Counted from the first letter of the stretch, positions 8,834-18,684 are shown. The stretch is 64,000 nucleotides of DNA from an uncultured Erysipelotrichaceae bacterium (GCA_947569705.1 CANOSP010000001.1:246852-310851), one strand, 5' to 3'. Made by a program: numbers and translations. Notes: a model not told the origin generated them from the letters alone.

Positions 8834-9730
8834 ATGAAGATTCAAGATGCGATTGAGGATTATCTCCATCATATCAGTGTGGTTGATCAAAAGGCACTGA
8901 CAAGTGTACAGGCTTATACACGTGATTTACATATTTATGAAGCTTTTTTGATACAGCGTCAAAGATCGCATATTAATGATATTTCCTATCTAGATGTACA
9001 AGATTTTATTCAAACGGAGCGCAAACATAAAAAAAGCAATTCCGTGAATCGAATGATCTCCACACTGCATAATTTTCATCACTATATCACTTTTACTTAT
9101 CCGAAAGAAAATGATCCGAGTATTTTTATCCATTCTAAAAAAGACGGGCGCAAGCTGCCGAAATATTTCAATGAGCATGACATCGTACAATTATTAGACA
9201 GCTTCGGAAACAGTGATCAAGAATTGTTTGAACATGCGATGCTGGAACTGTTATACAGCTGCGGTTTGCGTGTGAGTGAATTATGTTCGCTGACGATGAA
9301 TCAGCTTCATTTGAATCAAGGATTCTTGAGAGTAATCGGAAAAGGCGATAAGGAGCGGATGATTCCGATTCATGATCGGGCAGTGCATATCGTTCGTGAT
9401 TATGTGACGATCATAAGACCGCAATGGCAAAAAAAGCGTATGGCAAATGTGTTCCTGAATCATTTAGGCAATGCCGTGAGTCGTCAATACGTTCATCATC
9501 TGATTAAAACCAAGCTTGCACAGATGAATTTGGATCCGGGATTATCGGCACACAGCTTCCGCCACAGCTTTGCGACCCATCTGTTAGACGGCGGTGCCGA
9601 TTTGCGTATTGTACAGGAATTGTTGGGACACAGCGACATCAAAACGACTCAGATTTATACGCACGTGCAAAACAAACGACTAAAAGATGCATATGCTTCC
9701 TTTCATCCGCGGGCAAAACAAAAGGAGTAA
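8834..9730 (+). CDS. xerD: XerD-like tyrosine recombinase
   Basis: Site-specific recombinase that with XerC resolves chromosome dimers at dif (298 aa). The N-terminal SAM-like core-binding domain (residues about 1-90) is followed by the catalytic domain with Arg146 in CGLRVSEL, His240 and Arg243 in HSFRHS, His266 in LLGHSD and the nucleophile Tyr275 in IYTHV, so all catalytic residues are present. AAGGTGAT precedes the ATG at 8834. It ends two bases before deoB, and xerD-deoB adjacency as in B. subtilis (ripX-drm) supports a chromosomal XerD rather than a phage integrase. No dif-like site was recognised in the window. Confidence 0.92.
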   Translation: MKIQDAIEDYLHHISVVDQKALTSVQAYTRDLHIYEAFLIQRQRSHINDISYLDVQDFIQTERKHKKSNSVNRMISTLHNFHHYITFTYPKENDPSIFIHSKKDGRKLPKYFNEHDIVQLLDSFGNSDQELFEHAMLELLYSCGLRVSELCSLTMNQLHLNQGFLRVIGKGDKERMIPIHDRAVHIVRDYVTIIRPQWQKKRMANVFLNHLGNAVSRQYVHHLIKTKLAQMNLDPGLSAHSFRHSFATHLLDGGADLRIVQELLGHSDIKTTQIYTHVQNKRLKDAYASFHPRAKQKE

Positions 9731-9732
9731 CT

Positions 9733-10911
9733 ATGAAATATCAGCGAATAATAACGATAGTAATTGATTCCTTAGGAGTAGGTGCCATGCATGATGCAAA
9801 GAAGTATCATGATGAAGGCTGTGATACCTTGGGACATATCGATGCCTGTACAAAGCTGCATATTCCTAATTTAACGAAATTAGGCTTAGCGAATCTGCAT
9901 CCGTTGATTCATGTAAAACCGCTTCAGGAACCGCTCGGCTATTATACCAAGCTGTCGGAACAATCATCCGGCAAGGATACGATCAGCGGTCATTGGGAAA
10001 TGATGGGGCTTCCGGTAATTGAACCGTTTCCGACTTTTAGTGAAAACGGATTTCCTCAAAGTTTGATCAGTGAATTAGAACAGCGATGCGGCTGTCGTTT
10101 GATCGGAAATAAGGCAAGCAGCGGTACCGAAATCTTAAAGGAATTGGGCATACAGGCATATAACGAAAACTGTTTGATTATTTATACATCGGCGGATTCG
10201 GTGTTGCAGCTGTGTGCGCATGAGGAACGCTTCGGCTTAGAGCGCTTATATCAATGTTGTGAAATTGCTCGTGAATTAACAATGAAAAAGGAGTGGAAAG
10301 TCGGCAGAGTCATTGCCCGACCGTTCATCGGAAACGATGCGAATTCCTTTGTGCGCACGGCAAATCGTCATGATTATGCATTAAAGCCGCACGGCAAAAC
10401 CGTTTTGAATGAATTACAGAATAACGGTTATGATGTAATCGGAATCGGCAAAATACATGATATATTTGCGGGAGAGGGCATTAATGAAAGCTATCGCTCA
10501 AAAAGCAGTGCGATGGGAATGGAACAGACAATCGAATTGATGAAACGTAATTTTCACGGTTTATGCTTTGTGAATTTGGTTGATTTTGATGCATTATGGG
10601 GACATCGACGTGATCCGCTCGGATACGGAAGGGAATTGGAGCGCTTTGATGAGTTATTAGGAAAATTGATTGATGAGCTGAAAGCAGATGATCTGTTAAT
10701 GATTACTGCCGACCACGGCAATGATCCCACCTTCAGCGGAAGTGATCATACAAGAGAAGCTGTACCGCTGCTTCTTTATGCGAAATCGCTGCAGGGACAC
10801 GGCTTATTGCCGCTGCAGGATAGTTTTGCGTCAGTGGGGAAAACGATCGCTGATAATTTTGATGTCCCACAGCCTCGAATGGGAGCTTCCCTCATCAATC
10901 TGTTACGATAA
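9733..10911 (+). CDS. deoB: Phosphopentomutase
   Basis: Interconverts ribose-1-phosphate and ribose-5-phosphate (and the deoxy forms) in nucleoside salvage; Mn-dependent, cytoplasmic (392 aa, normal length). It belongs to the alkaline-phosphatase superfamily: metal ligands are seen in [10 protein letters not shown] near the N terminus, [10 protein letters not shown] (the Thr that accepts phosphate) near residue 83 and [11 protein letters not shown] near 325, with a His in [14 protein letters not shown] lies just before the ATG, inside the end of xerD. In many Bacillota deoB is followed by a purine nucleoside phosphorylase, but here an Mrp-type ATPase follows. Confidence 0.95.
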   Translation: MKYQRIITIVIDSLGVGAMHDAKKYHDEGCDTLGHIDACTKLHIPNLTKLGLANLHPLIHVKPLQEPLGYYTKLSEQSSGKDTISGHWEMMGLPVIEPFPTFSENGFPQSLISELEQRCGCRLIGNKASSGTEILKELGIQAYNENCLIIYTSADSVLQLCAHEERFGLERLYQCCEIARELTMKKEWKVGRVIARPFIGNDANSFVRTANRHDYALKPHGKTVLNELQNNGYDVIGIGKIHDIFAGEGINESYRSKSSAMGMEQTIELMKRNFHGLCFVNLVDFDALWGHRRDPLGYGRELERFDELLGKLIDELKADDLLMITADHGNDPTFSGSDHTREAVPLLLYAKSLQGHGLLPLQDSFASVGKTIADNFDVPQPRMGASLINLLR

Positions 10912-10992
10912 ATAATTGATAATAATGAATTTTGTTGAAAATTCAAGTGAAGATAAATAAGAACATCTGAAGTACAGTGAAGGAGAATAACT

Positions 10993-11826
10993 ATGAGTAA
11001 TTGTAATACATGTCCGAGCAAAGGAAAATGCGGTAAGAGTGAGAATGCGTGCGGGATCGTAAACAATCCTAAAAATCATATCAAGCATGTAATTGCGGTG
11101 ATGAGCGGTAAGGGCGGCGTTGGTAAATCAAGCTGTACCGTACTTGCGGCTAAGGCATTCAAAAAACGCGGGTTTTCGGTCGGAATTATGGATGCGGATA
11201 TTACCGGCCCGAGCATTCCCCGATTAATGAACGTCGTACATGAAAAGGCATACGGCACAAATGATGCAATTGAACCTGTAATCGATAAAGACGGAATTAA
11301 ACTCATGTCCTTAAATTTTTTGATGGAAGATGAAAACCAGCCGGTTATTTGGCGCGGACCGATTGTCGGCAACGCGGTAAAGCAATTTTGGACCGATGTT
11401 GTATGGGGCGATTTGGATTATCTGTTTATTGATATGCCGCCGGGAACCGGTGATGTCGCTTTGACAATTATGCAGAGTATGCCGGTAAACGGTGTGATTA
11501 TGGTTTCAACACCGCAGCCGATGGTCTCTATGATTGTTTCAAAAGCAATCAATATGTGCAAACAGATGAATATTCCGATCTTAGGTGTAATTGAAAATAT
11601 GAGTTATGTATTATGCCCGGATTGCGGTAAACAAATTAAAATTTATCAAAGCGATGATACCGAAGCATTTTTATCAATGAATCAGTTATCGTTGTTATGT
11701 GAATTACCGATGATGGAGAGTGTCGCAATGATCCACAAGGATGATGATTTTGATGCGGACAAACAGGCAATACTGGATGAATTGATGAAACCATGTGTGG
11801 ATAAAATCATCGATGCATGTAAATAA
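10993..11826 (+). CDS. Mrp/NBP35-type P-loop ATPase, iron-sulfur carrier
   Basis: MinD-superfamily ATPase of the Mrp/ApbC/NBP35 group (277 aa), implicated in carrying or inserting iron-sulfur clusters. The deviant Walker A motif GKGGVGKSS is near residue 38, DADITGPSIP is near 66, and DMPPGTGD is near 150. An N-terminal Cys-rich stretch (CNTCPSKGKCG plus a further Cys) and a C-terminal CPDC pair could hold clusters. AGGAG precedes the ATG by 6 bases. It is followed 26 bases later by murT. The name mrp is common for such genes, but the N-terminal Cys array is closer to NBP35-like members. Confidence 0.88.
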   Translation: MSNCNTCPSKGKCGKSENACGIVNNPKNHIKHVIAVMSGKGGVGKSSCTVLAAKAFKKRGFSVGIMDADITGPSIPRLMNVVHEKAYGTNDAIEPVIDKDGIKLMSLNFLMEDENQPVIWRGPIVGNAVKQFWTDVVWGDLDYLFIDMPPGTGDVALTIMQSMPVNGVIMVSTPQPMVSMIVSKAINMCKQMNIPILGVIENMSYVLCPDCGKQIKIYQSDDTEAFLSMNQLSLLCELPMMESVAMIHKDDDFDADKQAILDELMKPCVDKIIDACK

Positions 11827-11852
11827 GAATACCCTGTATTCAGGAGGTACGA

Positions 11853-13175
11853 ATGAAAATACCAATATTGATGATAACGAAACTGCTGTCCTTTCTTTTA
11901 GGCAAGCTGGGACGCGGCGGTTCTTTTCCCGGTCAGGTAGCACTGAGGCTGAACAAACACATTTTTCAATGCTTCCGCTATACATGTCCCGTGATAATTG
12001 TTACGGGTACGAACGGTAAAACTTCTACCAGTAATCTCATTGCGGATCTGTTCATGCATTCGGGCAAGCGTGTGATCAATAATCGTAAAGGAGATAACCT
12101 CAAAGAAGGTATCGCAACTGCGTTTATTCATGCGGCGAAGCTGAACGGCCGTATTTCTGCGGATGCGATGGTCTTAGAGGTTGATGAGTTGAATATTCCT
12201 TATATAATGAATCATGTCAAGGTTTCAACGCTTGTAGTTACCAACTTTTTTCGCGATCAACTGGATCGCTCTCAGGAGATGGAACAGCTGATTCAAAAGA
12301 TTGAACGCGCAGCGGCATCATTTGACGGTACCTTGATATTAAACGGTAATGATCCTAATGTAGTGAGAATCAAAGATCATGCGCCGCATGCACAAGTATT
12401 GTATTTTGGTGCGGACCGCTGTACCGCTTCGGCAGAAACCACTCAAGAAGCAAGTGAAGGTAAATTTTGTCCGCGCTGTAATCACCCGTTGACTTATTCC
12501 TTTTATCAGTATTCGCATATCGGATCATTTCATTGTACTGACTGCGACTTTTGTACACCGCAGTTGACTGTCTGTGCGCAAGCGATCGATATAAAGCAGG
12601 GCAGCTTTCAATATGATAAGCATTCTTTTCACGCTCCGGTACCGTCTTTATATGCAATTTATAACTGTATGGCAGTGATCGGAATTGCAAAGCTGTATGA
12701 CATACCGTATGAACTTTGTGATAAGGCATTTCGTTTAGCCAAGCAACCGGCAGGTCGCAATGAGACTTTTTACCGGCAGGGAATTGCTTATACATTGAAT
12801 TTAGTAAAAAATCCGACCGGTGCCAATGAAGTGTTAAAAACGATTGAATTGGATCAAAGCGATAAAGCTTTAATGATCGTATTAAATGATCATGCACAAG
12901 ACGGAACAGATGTATCTTGGATCTATGATGCGCAATTTGAACGTGTATTACAACTTTCAACTCAAAAGATTATATGTTCCGGAACCAGAGCATATGATAT
13001 GGCGCTTCGGATTAAATATGCGGATTATCCGGGTGAAATCATCGTAATCACCGATGAAAAACAGGCACTGGATGAGTTGTATCGTTTGCGGATGCGCAGC
13101 TATGTGATTGCGACTTATACGGCTTTAGCACCGGTGCGTGCGTTAATGAGGAAGGATGAGAGTGATGCAGCATAA
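11853..13175 (+). CDS. murT: MurT, lipid II isoglutaminyl synthase subunit
   Basis: Mur-ligase-like subunit that with GatD amidates the alpha-carboxyl of D-Glu in lipid II to D-isoglutamine (440 aa). The P-loop VTGTNGKTS is at residues 50-58, a Cys4 zinc-ribbon insert (CPRC near 206 and CTDC/DFC near 228) is typical of MurT, and the C-terminal DUF1727 domain has LNDHAQDGTDVSWIYD. AGGAGGT lies 6 bases before the ATG. The end overlaps the start of gatD by up to 20 bases, fitting the obligate complex. D-Glu amidation is expected in the organism. Confidence 0.93.
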   Translation: MKIPILMITKLLSFLLGKLGRGGSFPGQVALRLNKHIFQCFRYTCPVIIVTGTNGKTSTSNLIADLFMHSGKRVINNRKGDNLKEGIATAFIHAAKLNGRISADAMVLEVDELNIPYIMNHVKVSTLVVTNFFRDQLDRSQEMEQLIQKIERAAASFDGTLILNGNDPNVVRIKDHAPHAQVLYFGADRCTASAETTQEASEGKFCPRCNHPLTYSFYQYSHIGSFHCTDCDFCTPQLTVCAQAIDIKQGSFQYDKHSFHAPVPSLYAIYNCMAVIGIAKLYDIPYELCDKAFRLAKQPAGRNETFYRQGIAYTLNLVKNPTGANEVLKTIELDQSDKALMIVLNDHAQDGTDVSWIYDAQFERVLQLSTQKIICSGTRAYDMALRIKYADYPGEIIVITDEKQALDELYRLRMRSYVIATYTALAPVRALMRKDESDAA

Positions 13176-13917
13176 AAAAATACGTGTATGCTGGATGTAT
13201 CATAATATCATGGATCTTTACGGTGATAAAGGCAATATGATGGTTCTGTCCAAGCGTTGTGAAAACCGAGGAATTGAATGTGAAATCGTACCATTGGATA
13301 TTGGACAGGAAATGGATCTGACTTCTTTTGATTTACTGTTTTTGGGCGGCGGTGCCGATCGCGAGCAAGTGCTGTTAATGGAAGATCTGTTAAAGCGGAA
13401 GCAGCAGATTGCGAAAGCGATGGAGCAGGGGGCTTTCATTGTACTGATTTGCGGCGGGTATCAACTGTTCGGACAATATTATATTGCCGCAGACGGTACG
13501 AAAATTGAAGGATTAAAGTTTTTTGATTATTATACAGAGGCCGGCAGCAATTATCAGCGCTGCATCGGCAATATCGCTATCTCGGCACAGCTTGATGATA
13601 TAACAACAACGGTGATTGGTTTTGAAAATCACGGCGGGCAAACTCGCAATGTCAGTACACCGTTCGGCAAGGTATTATCCGGTTACGGCAATAATCAAAG
13701 TGAGCATATGGAAGGCTTTTACAACGGGCAAGTGCTTGGAACTTATCTGCATGGACCACTGTTTCCGAAAAATCCCGAGATCGCCGATTTCGTGATTTAT
13801 AAATGCTTGAAGAAGCAAAATCCTGAGTTGAAGTATACCGATTTAACAAAACTGGATGACTCCTTGGAACAGCAGGCACGAGAGGTCATGCTTAAGCGAA
13901 TGAATCTTACTGTATAG
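13156..13917 (+). CDS. gatD: GatD, lipid II isoglutaminyl synthase glutaminase subunit
   Basis: Class I glutamine amidotransferase (CobB/CobQ-like) that supplies ammonia to MurT (253 aa). The nucleophile Cys99 is in LICGGYQ and the catalytic His199 is in GTYLHGPLFPKNP; GFENHGGQT is a GatD hallmark. Start choice is uncertain: ATG 13156 gives MRVMQHKK, while ATG 13165 is better spaced from AAGGA at 13153. It overlaps murT and ends in the arm of a terminator. Confidence 0.93.
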   Translation: MRVMQHKKIRVCWMYHNIMDLYGDKGNMMVLSKRCENRGIECEIVPLDIGQEMDLTSFDLLFLGGGADREQVLLMEDLLKRKQQIAKAMEQGAFIVLICGGYQLFGQYYIAADGTKIEGLKFFDYYTEAGSNYQRCIGNIAISAQLDDITTTVIGFENHGGQTRNVSTPFGKVLSGYGNNQSEHMEGFYNGQVLGTYLHGPLFPKNPEIADFVIYKCLKKQNPELKYTDLTKLDDSLEQQAREVMLKRMNLTV

Positions 13918-13939
13918 CGATAAGCTATGCAGTTTTTTT
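13909..13939 (+). terminator. Intrinsic terminator of murT-gatD
   Basis: Ten-pair stem ACTGTATAGC/GCTATGCAGT (one G-U) with loop GATAA and seven T. The gatD stop codon lies inside the 5' arm. Confidence 0.88.
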
Positions 13940-14039
13940 ATACATTATTTGGGAGTATTTATACAAGTCAGCTATCTTTTTATTACCTTTTACTTTATAA
14001 TATATGATATATAAACAGTTAAAGGAGCGGAAGAAGAGA

Positions 14040-17000
14040 ATGAAAAAATATGTACTAGGGATTGATATCGGAATCACCAGTGTAGGCTATGGAATCATTG
14101 ATTCAGAAACAGGTGCTTTTGTGGATTATGGGGTGCGTCTGTTTAAGGAAGGTACGGCAGCTGAAAATGAAACAAGAAGAGCAACCAGAGGAAGAAGGCG
14201 TTTAACAAGAAGAAGAAAAACGCGATTGTCTGATATGCGCAAGTTGTTGCGCAACAATCATATTTTAAATGAGAACTATCAACCGATAAACAATGTATAT
14301 GAATTACGTTGTAAAGGTCTGCATCAAAAATTGACTTCTGATGAACTGTCAGCGGTTATTTTACATATTACAAAGCATCGCGGCAGTATCCTTGAGACTG
14401 TAGAGGATGATATAGAAAAGAGTAAAGATGCAGAAAGTTTAAAGGCAATCTTACAAAAAAATGAGCAACTGGTTAAGCAAGGCAACTATATTTGTGAGAT
14501 CCAGTTAGATCGACTGCACTCACAAAATAAAATCAAAGGTCACAATAATAATTTTTCTACTAAAGATTATGTGAATGAATTAGCGGAAATCTTAAAGCAT
14601 CAGGGATTATCCGATGATCTTAATGAACAGATTATCAATATTGTAAAGCGCAGACGTGCCTATTATGAAGGACCGGGAAGTGAAAAATCACCGACCCCTT
14701 ACGGTCGTTTTATTGAAGTAGACGGACAGATTCAACAAATTGATCTGATTGAAAAAATGCGAGGTAAATGCAGCATCTATCCTGATCAATTAAGAGCGCC
14801 TAAATTATCGGTAAGCGCTGAATTGTTTAATTTGTTAAATGATTTAAATAATCTTTCTGTAAGTGGGGAGAAACTGACTGTAGATGAAAAAACAATGCTT
14901 TTGAAGCTTGCCAACGAGAAAGGCAATCTCACATTAAAACAAATCGCGAAGAATTTAGAGGTAGAAGAAGCAGAGATCAAAGGTTATCGTATTGATAAGA
15001 ATGATAAGCCTTTATTCACTGAGTTAAAAGGTTATAAAAAAATTCGTAATATTTTCAAAAAAGAAGGAGTATCTGTATCGTTAAAGGATTTTGAACTCAT
15101 TGATTTTATATCGGAAATATTGACCAACAAGAAAGGCATAGAAGAACGTAAACAAGCATTATTGGAATCGCATTTTAATATCACTGAACCTTTAGCCGAT
15201 GCATTAGCGAATACAACCGGAGTGAGCGGTTATCATTCTTTATCCTTCAAAGCCTTGCGATTATTGAATACTGAACTTTTTGAATCAACTTTAAATCAAA
15301 TGCAACTGTTATATGAATTAAAACTGTTTGGGGCAAATAAGAAATCTTACAAGGGTAAGAAAAACATTGAAGCAGATATTGATGCAATTTTATCTCCTGT
15401 GGCGAAACGGGCGCAAAATGAAACATTTAAGGTAATCAATGCATTGCGTAAAAAATACGGTGAATTTGATTCTATTATCGTAGAAACAACAAGAGATAAA
15501 AACAGTGATGAACAAAAAAAGCGAATAAAAAAGTATCAGAGCCAAAATGAAGCTTCTTCCAAAGAAATGAATGAAATGTTAAATGAAAGTGGCTACGCTC
15601 CTGAAAAAATCAACGGAAAAACTCGAATGAAAATCCGCTTGTATCAGCAACAACACGGTAAAAGTGCTTATACAAATCAGCCGTTAGATTTGCATCAAGT
15701 GATCAAAGATCCTTCTTATACGGAAATCGATCATATTATTCCGCTCTCTGTTTCCTTAGATGATTCACAAAATAATAAGGTACTGACCTTGCGTTCAGAA
15801 AATCAAGCCAAGGGGAATTTAACTCCGTTTATGGCTTTCCAAGCAAATAAATTCAAGTATTCTTATGCCGAATTTAAAGCAAATGTACTTGCGAATAAGA
15901 ATATTCCGTATCAAAAGCGTCTGAACCTATTGAATGAGGAAAATATTACAAAAGAAGAAGTAGCGAAAAAATTTATCAACCGTAATTTAAATGATACAAG
16001 CTACGCATGTCGTGTAGTGTTCAATACATTGGCGGATTATTTTAAAGACAATGATATTGATACAAAGGTTCATACGGTGAACGGTAGACTTACAGATTTA
16101 TTCCGTAAAAAAATAAATCTTTTAAAGGATCGTGAGGAAGATTTCCTGCATCATGCGGTTGATGCGTTGATTGTTGCCTCAATTAAGAAAATGAATTTAT
16201 TGAACGGCTATTTAAGTAAGTATAGTTTTGATGATTTATATAATGAAACTACAGGTGAAATATTTACTGTCGCAAATGATGATAAATTCTTTGATAAACG
16301 CTATTTCGATTATATTATCGACTTAAAAACGATGTATTCACAGAGTAATCAGTATTATAATCACTTGATAGAGCGAAAAGACATGATTTATCCACCAATT
16401 AAAATCTCTCATAAAATCAACACCAAGCCTAATCGTCAAATCGCTAATGAGACTATTTACAGCACTCGTTCAGTGGATGGTATTGATTACTTGGTAGAGA
16501 AAATCGCTGATATTTATGATTCAAAGGAAAAGAAATGCAAAACACTGGTTGAGGATATACTGAATCATAATGAGCAAAAGTATTTAATGGCTCAACATGA
16601 TCCAAAAACCTTTGAGATTATTAAACAAATCGTAGAATATCATTATGCACAATTCCATGAAGATCCGAAAATGTATAAAAGAGAAACAAAGAAAGGAAAA
16701 ACAGAGATAAAATTAATCGGCGATAATCCATTGACGAGTTACAGAGATGAGCATGGTCCGATAAGAAAATATTCCAAAAAAGGCAACGGTCCTGAAATTC
16801 TTTCAATGAAATATCACAGTGAAAAGTTAGGAAATCATATTGATATATCAGCTAATTATCGAGTAGATTCTAAAAAGGTAATTCTTAAACAGATCAGCCC
16901 ATATCGTACTGATTTCTATCAGTGCAGCGATGGAAAATTCAGATTTGTAACTGTTCGGTATATCAATGTAATCTATCAAAAAAGTAATCAGAAGTATGTG

Positions 17001-17375
17001 ATTTCTGAAGAATGGTATGAGCACGAAAAACAGAAAAAGGGAATTAATGCATCAGATACATTCTTATTCTCACTACATCGTGATGAATTAATCGGAATTG
17101 TACGTCAAAAGGGGAAGCCTTATTACTATGATCTATCTACCGAAAAAGAGGGAGAAAAGATGATCGCTGACGGTATTCATCCGGAAATATTAAAGTTTAC
17201 GGCAACTAATGATGATCCAAAAAATAAAATAGAGGTAAATCCGTTATACACATATTGTAAAAAGCAAATAATGTGCAGTATCCTAAATTCAATCGATTTA
17301 AAAAAATACGCCACCGACGTACTGGGGAATTTATACGAAGTTAAAGAAAATTGCTTGAAATTAGAATTTGATTAG
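14040..17375 (+). CDS. cas9: Cas9, compact type II-A (St1-like) RNA-guided nuclease
   Basis: Crispr effector nuclease (1111 aa), in the size class of S. thermophilus CRISPR1 Cas9. RuvC-I is VLGIDIGITSVGYG with catalytic Asp9. The Arg-rich bridge helix (RRRLTRRRKTRL) follows near residue 60. RuvC-II has Glu482 in IIVETTRDK. The HNH domain has EIDHIIPLS with His565 and the downstream Asn in ENQAKGN. RuvC-III is HHAVDALIVAS with His705 and Asp708. All nuclease residues are intact. The start is ATG 14040, 12 bases after AAAGGAG (14021-14027); the frame is open to 14004 but without a ribosome site. TATAAT at 13996-14001 may be the -10, without a clear -35. The C-terminal PAM-interacting region carries no motif from which the PAM can be read. 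Confidence 0.97.
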   Translation: MKKYVLGIDIGITSVGYGIIDSETGAFVDYGVRLFKEGTAAENETRRATRGRRRLTRRRKTRLSDMRKLLRNNHILNENYQPINNVYELRCKGLHQKLTSDELSAVILHITKHRGSILETVEDDIEKSKDAESLKAILQKNEQLVKQGNYICEIQLDRLHSQNKIKGHNNNFSTKDYVNELAEILKHQGLSDDLNEQIINIVKRRRAYYEGPGSEKSPTPYGRFIEVDGQIQQIDLIEKMRGKCSIYPDQLRAPKLSVSAELFNLLNDLNNLSVSGEKLTVDEKTMLLKLANEKGNLTLKQIAKNLEVEEAEIKGYRIDKNDKPLFTELKGYKKIRNIFKKEGVSVSLKDFELIDFISEILTNKKGIEERKQALLESHFNITEPLADALANTTGVSGYHSLSFKALRLLNTELFESTLNQMQLLYELKLFGANKKSYKGKKNIEADIDAILSPVAKRAQNETFKVINALRKKYGEFDSIIVETTRDKNSDEQKKRIKKYQSQNEASSKEMNEMLNESGYAPEKINGKTRMKIRLYQQQHGKSAYTNQPLDLHQVIKDPSYTEIDHIIPLSVSLDDSQNNKVLTLRSENQAKGNLTPFMAFQANKFKYSYAEFKANVLANKNIPYQKRLNLLNEENITKEEVAKKFINRNLNDTSYACRVVFNTLADYFKDNDIDTKVHTVNGRLTDLFRKKINLLKDREEDFLHHAVDALIVASIKKMNLLNGYLSKYSFDDLYNETTGEIFTVANDDKFFDKRYFDYIIDLKTMYSQSNQYYNHLIERKDMIYPPIKISHKINTKPNRQIANETIYSTRSVDGIDYLVEKIADIYDSKEKKCKTLVEDILNHNEQKYLMAQHDPKTFEIIKQIVEYHYAQFHEDPKMYKRETKKGKTEIKLIGDNPLTSYRDEHGPIRKYSKKGNGPEILSMKYHSEKLGNHIDISANYRVDSKKVILKQISPYRTDFYQCSDGKFRFVTVRYINVIYQKSNQKYVISEEWYEHEKQKKGINASDTFLFSLHRDELIGIVRQKGKPYYYDLSTEKEGEKMIADGIHPEILKFTATNDDPKNKIEVNPLYTYCKKQIMCSILNSIDLKKYATDVLGNLYEVKENCLKLEFD

Positions 17376-17383
17376 TGTATACT
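17355..17383 (+). promoter_or_regulatory. Promoter of the tracrRNA, overlapping the 3' end of cas9
   Basis: TTGAAA (17355-17360), a 17-bp spacer and TATACT (17378-17383). The -35 is inside the last codons of cas9; initiation would fall at about 17390, the first base of the anti-repeat. Confidence 0.75.
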
Positions 17384-17389
17384 ATAGAT

Positions 17390-17470
17390 GGTTATATTCT
17401 AGCAAAAATCTATATGACCTAGCAAAACAAGGGTTTATCCCGGATTCGGCTCTTCGGAGCCTTTTCTTTT
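17390..17470 (+). ncRNA. tracrRNA
   Basis: Trans-activating CRISPR RNA, about 80 nt. Bases 17391-17428 are an anti-repeat: 17396-17410 match the reverse complement of the repeat over 15 bases, then come a G-U pair, ATATG, a bulge around ACC, and TAGCAAAAC (17420-17428). A nexus-like hairpin GGG-TTTAT-CCC (17431-17441) follows, then the terminator GGCTC-TTCG-GAGCC (17448-17461) and a T-rich run to 17470. It lies between cas9 and cas1 on the same strand, the position known for S. thermophilus CRISPR1. It should pair with crRNA, allow RNase III processing and bind Cas9. Confidence 0.92.
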
Positions 17471-17478
17471 GATCAATT

Positions 17479-18371
17479 ATGAGTTATAGAGTAATCTATA
17501 TAGAGAAATGCGAATATCTGCGATTATACTTAGATAATTTAAAGGTCGAAGTAAAGAATGATACACTTTTGTTTCCTATTTCAGATATTCAAATTCTAGT
17601 GATTGATAATTATCAGTCTACCATGAGTGTACCTTTAATAAATAAATTAACTGAATATAATGTATGTACGATTATATGCGGTGTAGATCATCTACCGAAA
17701 AGCTATATATTGCCGATGAACGGTCATTTTTCCAGCAGCGGAAAATCTTAAAACAAATAAATTGGGATGAAAACAGAAAATAAACCTTGCATTCTATGAT
17801 TATTAAATACAAAATTTTAAATCAAATCGAAATCTTGAAAATGAATAACAAAAGCTTTGACGTAATTAAAAAGCTATATGAGTTTGCGGATAGTATTGTA
17901 CCCGGTGATAAAACCAACAGGGAAGGTTTAGCAGCTAAGATGTATTTCAGAGCATTATTTGGGAATGATTTCATTCGTTTTGATGATGATGTGATAAATG
18001 CCGGTTTAAATTACGGATATGCGATTTTTAGATCATCAATAACATCTATTATAGTTGCGAAAGGGTACTTGGCGAACATAGGCATATTCCATAAAGGCAA
18101 ACAAAATATGTTTAATTTAAGTGATGATATAATCGAAGTATTTCGTCCGATCGTTGATGATTTTGTATATAAAGAAATGAGTGAAGACATTCTTTTTAAG
18201 CAAGCTCATCGTGAATCATTGATTCAATTAGCCAATAAAAAAATTGATATTGATGATCGCAAACAGACTGTATCTAACGCAATACATTTATATTTGGATT
18301 CCGTATTTAACTATTTGGATGGTAAAAATGATACCATTCTATATCCGTTACCCGTTATCTATGATTTATGA
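17479..18371 (+). pseudogene. cas1: cas1, disrupted by a frameshift and an in-frame stop
   Basis: Integrase subunit of spacer acquisition, here broken. The N-terminal 90 residues (MSYRVIYIEK to SSSGK) run from 17479 and stop at TAA 17749-17751. A -1 change in GGAAAA (about 17741-17745) moves into the frame that encodes ILKQINWDENRK, which lines up with the Cas1 KQMSW region. That frame then meets TAA at 17781-17783 and continues as the C-terminal 190-odd residues. The catalytic residues are all in the second piece: Glu in NREGLAAK, His in GIFHKG and Asp in LSDDIIEVFRP. No ribosome site precedes either piece. The frame ends inside cas2 with 11 bases of overlap. Sequencing error is the main alternative. 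Confidence 0.85.
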
Positions 18372-18684
18372 ATTTATGCGATTGATATTATTTTTTGATT
18401 TACCGGTTGTTTCCAAAGCGGACAGAAAGGTCTATGCTTCTTTTAGAAAGTATCTGATTTCCAATGGCTATCTAATGATGCAGTATTCGGTTTATTGTAA
18501 ACTGTTTGCGAATCGGGAAGCTGCAGTGAAGCATATGAATATACTGCAACGTAATGTACCTAAGAAAGGACAAATAAGAGTTCTTTTAGTGACTGAAAAA
18601 CAATATGCAAAAATAGAAATTATTGTCGGCGGCAGATCCAATCAGGAAGCAATCGTAAACAGTGATTCATTCATAAAGCTATGA
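18361..18684 (+). CDS. cas2: Cas2, CRISPR adaptation protein
   Basis: Small ferredoxin-fold partner of Cas1 in spacer integration (107 aa). The start at 18361 gives MIYEFMRLILFFDLPV, which aligns with the N terminus of streptococcal type II-A Cas2; the conserved acidic residue is the Asp in FFDLP. Further family features are RKYLISNGYLMMQYSVY and VPKKGQIRVLLVTEKQ. It overlaps the cas1 remnant by 11 bases and csn2 by 4 bases (ATGA), so translation probably depended on coupling. It is intact, unlike cas1. Confidence 0.93.
   Translation: MIYEFMRLILFFDLPVVSKADRKVYASFRKYLISNGYLMMQYSVYCKLFANREAAVKHMNILQRNVPKKGQIRVLLVTEKQYAKIEIIVGGRSNQEAIVNSDSFIKL

Noticed and set aside
8834..9730. Phage or integrative-element integrase
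   Set aside because: Length, catalytic motifs and adjacency to deoB fit chromosomal XerD; there are no attachment-site repeats or phage genes nearby.
17743..17751. Programmed -1 frameshift joining the two cas1 pieces
   Set aside because: The A run is short, no stimulatory structure is evident, and the resumed frame meets another stop at 17781, so recoding would not yield full-length Cas1.
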